7,786 nt of DNA from Actinomycetota bacterium (GTDB taxonomy: Bacteria; Margulisbacteria; Marinamargulisbacteria; SXXA01), in assembly GCA_005791325.1 (NCBI GenBank), contig SXXA01000035.1, forward strand, positions 1-7,786, written 5' to 3'. This document shows, in pieces, positions 5,291 through 7,786 of the stretch. Every line of letters begins with the position of its first letter. Position 1 is the first letter of the stretch. Under the pieces are notes generated by a model. The model searched no databases, had not been told where the DNA came from, and worked only from the letters and a program-made list of their open reading frames with translations. Both the position numbers and the translations under genes were made by a program.

Positions 5291-7669
5291 ATGTGCTTAA
5301 AAACAAAACAATTTCAGAAGTTTCTACCATTATCTCGTTACTTAGGATTGCTATTCCTGTTGCTCTTTCATGTGGTGGGATGTGGCCGAATGTCACGATC
5401 CACCAATACCCTGAATGAAACTACCGGTTCAGATTCTGGAACCCCAACCACTCTAACGTTTCAGCAGCCTAGTTATCAAATTGGTCTCAATGACACGTTG
5501 AATTTGTTTGGTCAAATGACGGGGGGCACCTTTAAACCAGAATCGGTTGATTTTTACACCAGTGATCCCCATGTTGCATTAGTCGCATCCGACGGCAAGG
5601 TAAAACCACAGCAATCAGGTTTTGTTACCATTAAAGCGGTACTACGTTCCAATCGTTCCATTTCAGCCAATGTGACGGTATTGGTATCAAATGTTGCCAG
5701 CACATCTTTATCAAGTACGGAGGTGACTGTATTAACCGGTGCCACTCACACGTTGTCTGTTCAAGGGCAATTGACAGCAGAGATCAATTGGATATCCCTT
5801 AATCCTTCGATTGCTACCATTCATCCATTGAATGGGCTTGTAACAGCTAAGGCTGTGGGCAAAACGACGGTGGTTGCATTTTTAAAATCAACCAATGAAT
5901 GGATAGGGGAGTGTGAGGTAACGGTTGAGTCGCGTATAGTGGGTGTAACGATTCCTCAATCCTCGATTACAATTGAGGCGGGCCGAACATTTATGATACC
6001 CGTTAGTGTTCAAGTAGCTACAGGGCCATCTGATACGGTTTCTTGGCAATCATCGAACCCTTTGGTGGTATCGCAAACCACAGGGGTGAATATGTTTTTG
6101 GCACGAGCGGCGGGTTCAGCAACCGTTACGGCTCGATCCAATACGGATCCCACCAAATTTAGAACGCTGAGCATTACAGTGACATCTCCTTCAGGGTTAG
6201 CCATGAGTTTGTATCCGGCCGCAACAGAATTGGTGGTAGGTAGCCAGTTGGGCATTGATGTAGCCGCACCGTTAGGGGCAGTGGTGTCATGGGAATCATC
6301 CAATCCTGTGGTGGCGTCGGTGAGTTCCAGTGGGGTGGTGACCGCTTTACAAGCTGGTTCGGCAACCATTACGGCCCAAACCAATGGAATTCCGGTGTTA
6401 CAAGCCACCAGTGCGATAACCGTTGTATCGGCTATGGTACAAGAGATTACACCGCTTATTAATTCTGTTGAGTTGTCGGCAAGTGAACTGAGAACCCTGC
6501 AAGCGAGTGTGTATCCCAGCAATGCTAATCAGGGGTTAACTTGGTCGGTGTGGTCGGGGGCCAGTGTGATAGATGTTTCATCGTCGACGGGTGAGGTGCA
6601 GGCCAAAGTGCCTGGTCGGGCAGTTGTTAAATGCCAATCGGTTGTGGATGCGAGCAAATATGCTTTTATTGAGGTGGTAGTCAAGGCCCCACCGGTTACA
6701 TCAATTGCATTAAATTATACGACGAAAACAATGGCAATGGGGGAGCTTTTATCTTTAGTTGCATCGGTATCTCCAGCATTATCGGACACCCGCCTGAATT
6801 GGGAAAGTAGCGATTTTACAGTTGCAGAGGTCAGCAATACGGGTATTATAACGGCCAAACTAGCCGGCACTACAACCATTACAGTTCGCTCTAAATTGTA
6901 TCCATTAATCTCACAGTCTTGTGTTGTTACTGTTGTTCCGGTACAAATCAATTCGGTTACAATTGGGGCCTCGTCGGTATTAACAAATTCAAATGTAGGA
7001 CCGGTACCAGTTGGATTTGAAGAAACCTTATCGGCTAGTGTTGGAACAACCCCTGCATCACAACAAAATGTTATTTGGATGTCATCAAATCCCAATGTTG
7101 CCCGAATATCAGCATCAGGTCGCTTGGTCATGGTGGGGGCTGGTACAGCTGTTATTACAGCTTATTCGGTTGCCAATCCAACGGTGGTGGGCACGTTGTC
7201 AGTTAAGGCAAGCCCTAGTAACAGCGAATCGTATCGAATTGTAAATCGTGCATTATGGGTTCCTGAGGGGGGGCGTTCAAATCAGGCAAGATGGTTTACC
7301 GAATCGGAGCGAACCTATTTGCGTGGACTAAATGCTAATCAACCATATACTTGGGAAGGGGATATGACGGTTGATTGGGTATCAGCTGATCCACAATATG
7401 TATATTTAGTGATTTATTTTACAGAGAGCCAATCAAATCATTATACGATGTTGACGCAGGTTAAAGGGATTTCTGTTTCTGGTTCAACCGTGGTATCCGT
7501 GCAACTTACCAAGTTGTTGCTGGATCCGTTATTTCCACCAATGACGCCTGTGATAGTGGGTAATAGTGGGGTTCGTATGATTGTGGAAATTAGGCGGGGT
7601 GTTAGCGGGAGCTTTTTGAATTATTTGCCATTTAATTTGGCAACTCCGTTGCAGCAGTCTATTTTATAA
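5291..7669 (+). CDS. predicted lipoprotein with about seven bacterial Ig-like (Big2-type) repeats and a novel C-terminal domain
   Basis: The 792-residue product begins with a lipoprotein signal peptide: basic residues (KTKQFQK), a hydrophobic core (LGLLFLLLF, 18-26) and the lipobox VVGC with the lipidated Cys31. Gly follows it, which does not signal inner-membrane retention in E. coli. After a Ser/Thr linker come about seven repeats of 80-90 residues: roughly 53-133, 134-214, 215-299, 300-380, 388-466, 467-550 and 551-640. Most carry the Big2 pattern, W-x-S-S-N-P then V-A-x-V, G-x-V-T-A, and G-x-A-x-I-T-A. Residues 641-792 are a Trp/Tyr-rich beta-type domain I cannot name. Such proteins sit on the cell surface or in the envelope, as adhesins, spacers or wall-associated proteins; the ligand is unknown. 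The gene diverges from dapB and has its own promoter. Codon use resembles the housekeeping genes, so it looks native. The stop is TAA at 7667-7669. Confidence 0.85.
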   Translation: MCLKTKQFQKFLPLSRYLGLLFLLLFHVVGCGRMSRSTNTLNETTGSDSGTPTTLTFQQPSYQIGLNDTLNLFGQMTGGTFKPESVDFYTSDPHVALVASDGKVKPQQSGFVTIKAVLRSNRSISANVTVLVSNVASTSLSSTEVTVLTGATHTLSVQGQLTAEINWISLNPSIATIHPLNGLVTAKAVGKTTVVAFLKSTNEWIGECEVTVESRIVGVTIPQSSITIEAGRTFMIPVSVQVATGPSDTVSWQSSNPLVVSQTTGVNMFLARAAGSATVTARSNTDPTKFRTLSITVTSPSGLAMSLYPAATELVVGSQLGIDVAAPLGAVVSWESSNPVVASVSSSGVVTALQAGSATITAQTNGIPVLQATSAITVVSAMVQEITPLINSVELSASELRTLQASVYPSNANQGLTWSVWSGASVIDVSSSTGEVQAKVPGRAVVKCQSVVDASKYAFIEVVVKAPPVTSIALNYTTKTMAMGELLSLVASVSPALSDTRLNWESSDFTVAEVSNTGIITAKLAGTTTITVRSKLYPLISQSCVVTVVPVQINSVTIGASSVLTNSNVGPVPVGFEETLSASVGTTPASQQNVIWMSSNPNVARISASGRLVMVGAGTAVITAYSVANPTVVGTLSVKASPSNSESYRIVNRALWVPEGGRSNQARWFTESERTYLRGLNANQPYTWEGDMTVDWVSADPQYVYLVIYFTESQSNHYTMLTQVKGISVSGSTVVSVQLTKLLLDPLFPPMTPVIVGNSGVRMIVEIRRGVSGSFLNYLPFNLATPLQQSIL
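5447..7210 (+). repeat. tandem Big2-type Ig-like domain repeats (protein level)
   Basis: These are residues 53-640 of the lipoprotein. Repeats 3, 4 and 7 are closest to the consensus: WQSSNP, WESSNP and WMSSNP, each followed 20-30 residues later by G-S/T-A-x-x-T-A. Repeat 5 is degenerate (WSVWSGA) and repeat 1 lacks the Trp (FYTSDP). At DNA level the copies have diverged; the best match noticed is a 22-base stretch starting at 6113 and again at 6356, with three differences. The array is therefore old, not a recent expansion. Confidence 0.8.
7211..7666 (+). other. unrecognised C-terminal domain of the lipoprotein
   Basis: This covers residues 641-792, downstream of the last Ig-like repeat. 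It starts SYRIVNRALWVPEGG, contains RWFTESER, YTWEGDMTVDWV and YVYLVIYFTES, and ends in FNLATPLQQSIL. Alternating hydrophobic residues suggest a beta-rich fold. There is no sorting motif such as LPxTG and no membrane helix, so anchoring must come from the N-terminal lipid. It could be the functional head carried on the Ig stalk, which is inference. Confidence 0.5.
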
Positions 7670-7786
7670 TGTTGGGTAATCAGGGTAGCTAACCAATTAT
7701 GTATATGGAGTGTACAATGATGTGAACGTTGCAAGTAATAAAAAATTATGATTTGATAATAAAATATCTTCAGATTTATAAAAGAC
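7670..7786. other. 3' flank with no supported gene
   Basis: These 117 bases after the lipoprotein stop are increasingly A+T-rich. I see no convincing terminator: TTGG/CCAA around 7672-7695 gives only four pairs and no T run. TTGCAA at 7729-7734 and GATAAT at 7755-7760 resemble promoter elements, but their 20-base spacing is too long to trust. A downstream gene probably starts beyond the window. Confidence 0.5.

Noticed and set aside
6010..6522. 170-codon open frame on the minus strand inside the lipoprotein gene
   Set aside because: It lies opposite the repetitive Ser/Thr/Val-rich Ig coding region and has no ribosome-binding site or recognisable domain; the repeat composition alone keeps this frame open.
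6715..7131. 138-codon open frame on the minus strand inside the lipoprotein gene
   Set aside because: Antisense shadow of the Ig repeats, for the same reasons.
7729..7760. TTGCAA and GATAAT as a promoter for a gene beyond the window
   Set aside because: The 20-base spacing is too long and A+T-rich flanks give such hexamers by chance.

Overview
The window is bacterial chromosomal DNA holding six protein genes and no RNA genes, insertion sequences or CRISPR arrays that I can see. Most of it is compact housekeeping DNA of about 45-50% G+C (120 bases at 4381-4500 hand-count to 48%). It has purine-rich ribosome-binding sites and sigma70-like promoters. I cannot place the organism to species or phylum. 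A lysine/diaminopimelate pathway and an N-terminally lipidated surface-type protein fit a free-living or host-associated bacterium with peptidoglycan, probably from a less-studied lineage.

Layout, left to right. (1) Positions 1-1118, plus strand: the 3' part of ahcY (S-adenosylhomocysteine hydrolase), then pth (peptidyl-tRNA hydrolase) after a 15-base gap, probably one transcript. (2) Positions 1119-2585: an A+T-rich leader and a 464-residue protein that I do not recognise. Its first 143 residues lack Lys and Glu entirely and are rich in Ser/Pro/Asn. The rest is charged and probably helical, and its base composition and arginine codons differ from those of its neighbours. (3) Positions 2697-5079, minus strand: a tightly coupled operon dapB - asd - class I methyltransferase, in which both junctions are ATGA overlaps. 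(4) Positions 5080-5290: a 211-base divergent control region with a promoter in each direction and a G+C-rich inverted repeat. (5) Positions 5291-7669, plus strand: a 792-residue predicted lipoprotein with about seven bacterial Ig-like (Big2-type) repeats and an unrecognised C-terminal domain of about 150 residues. The last 117 bases hold no gene I can support.

How the genes relate. Asd makes aspartate semialdehyde and DapB reduces the dihydrodipicolinate-type intermediate further along the same route, so the operon supplies lysine and diaminopimelate. The dapA enzyme between them is not in the window. AhcY clears the S-adenosylhomocysteine that any methyltransferase produces, including the one ending the dap operon, but the two lie in separate transcripts. 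The orphan gene and the Ig-repeat lipoprotein look like the lineage-specific content of an otherwise ordinary region.
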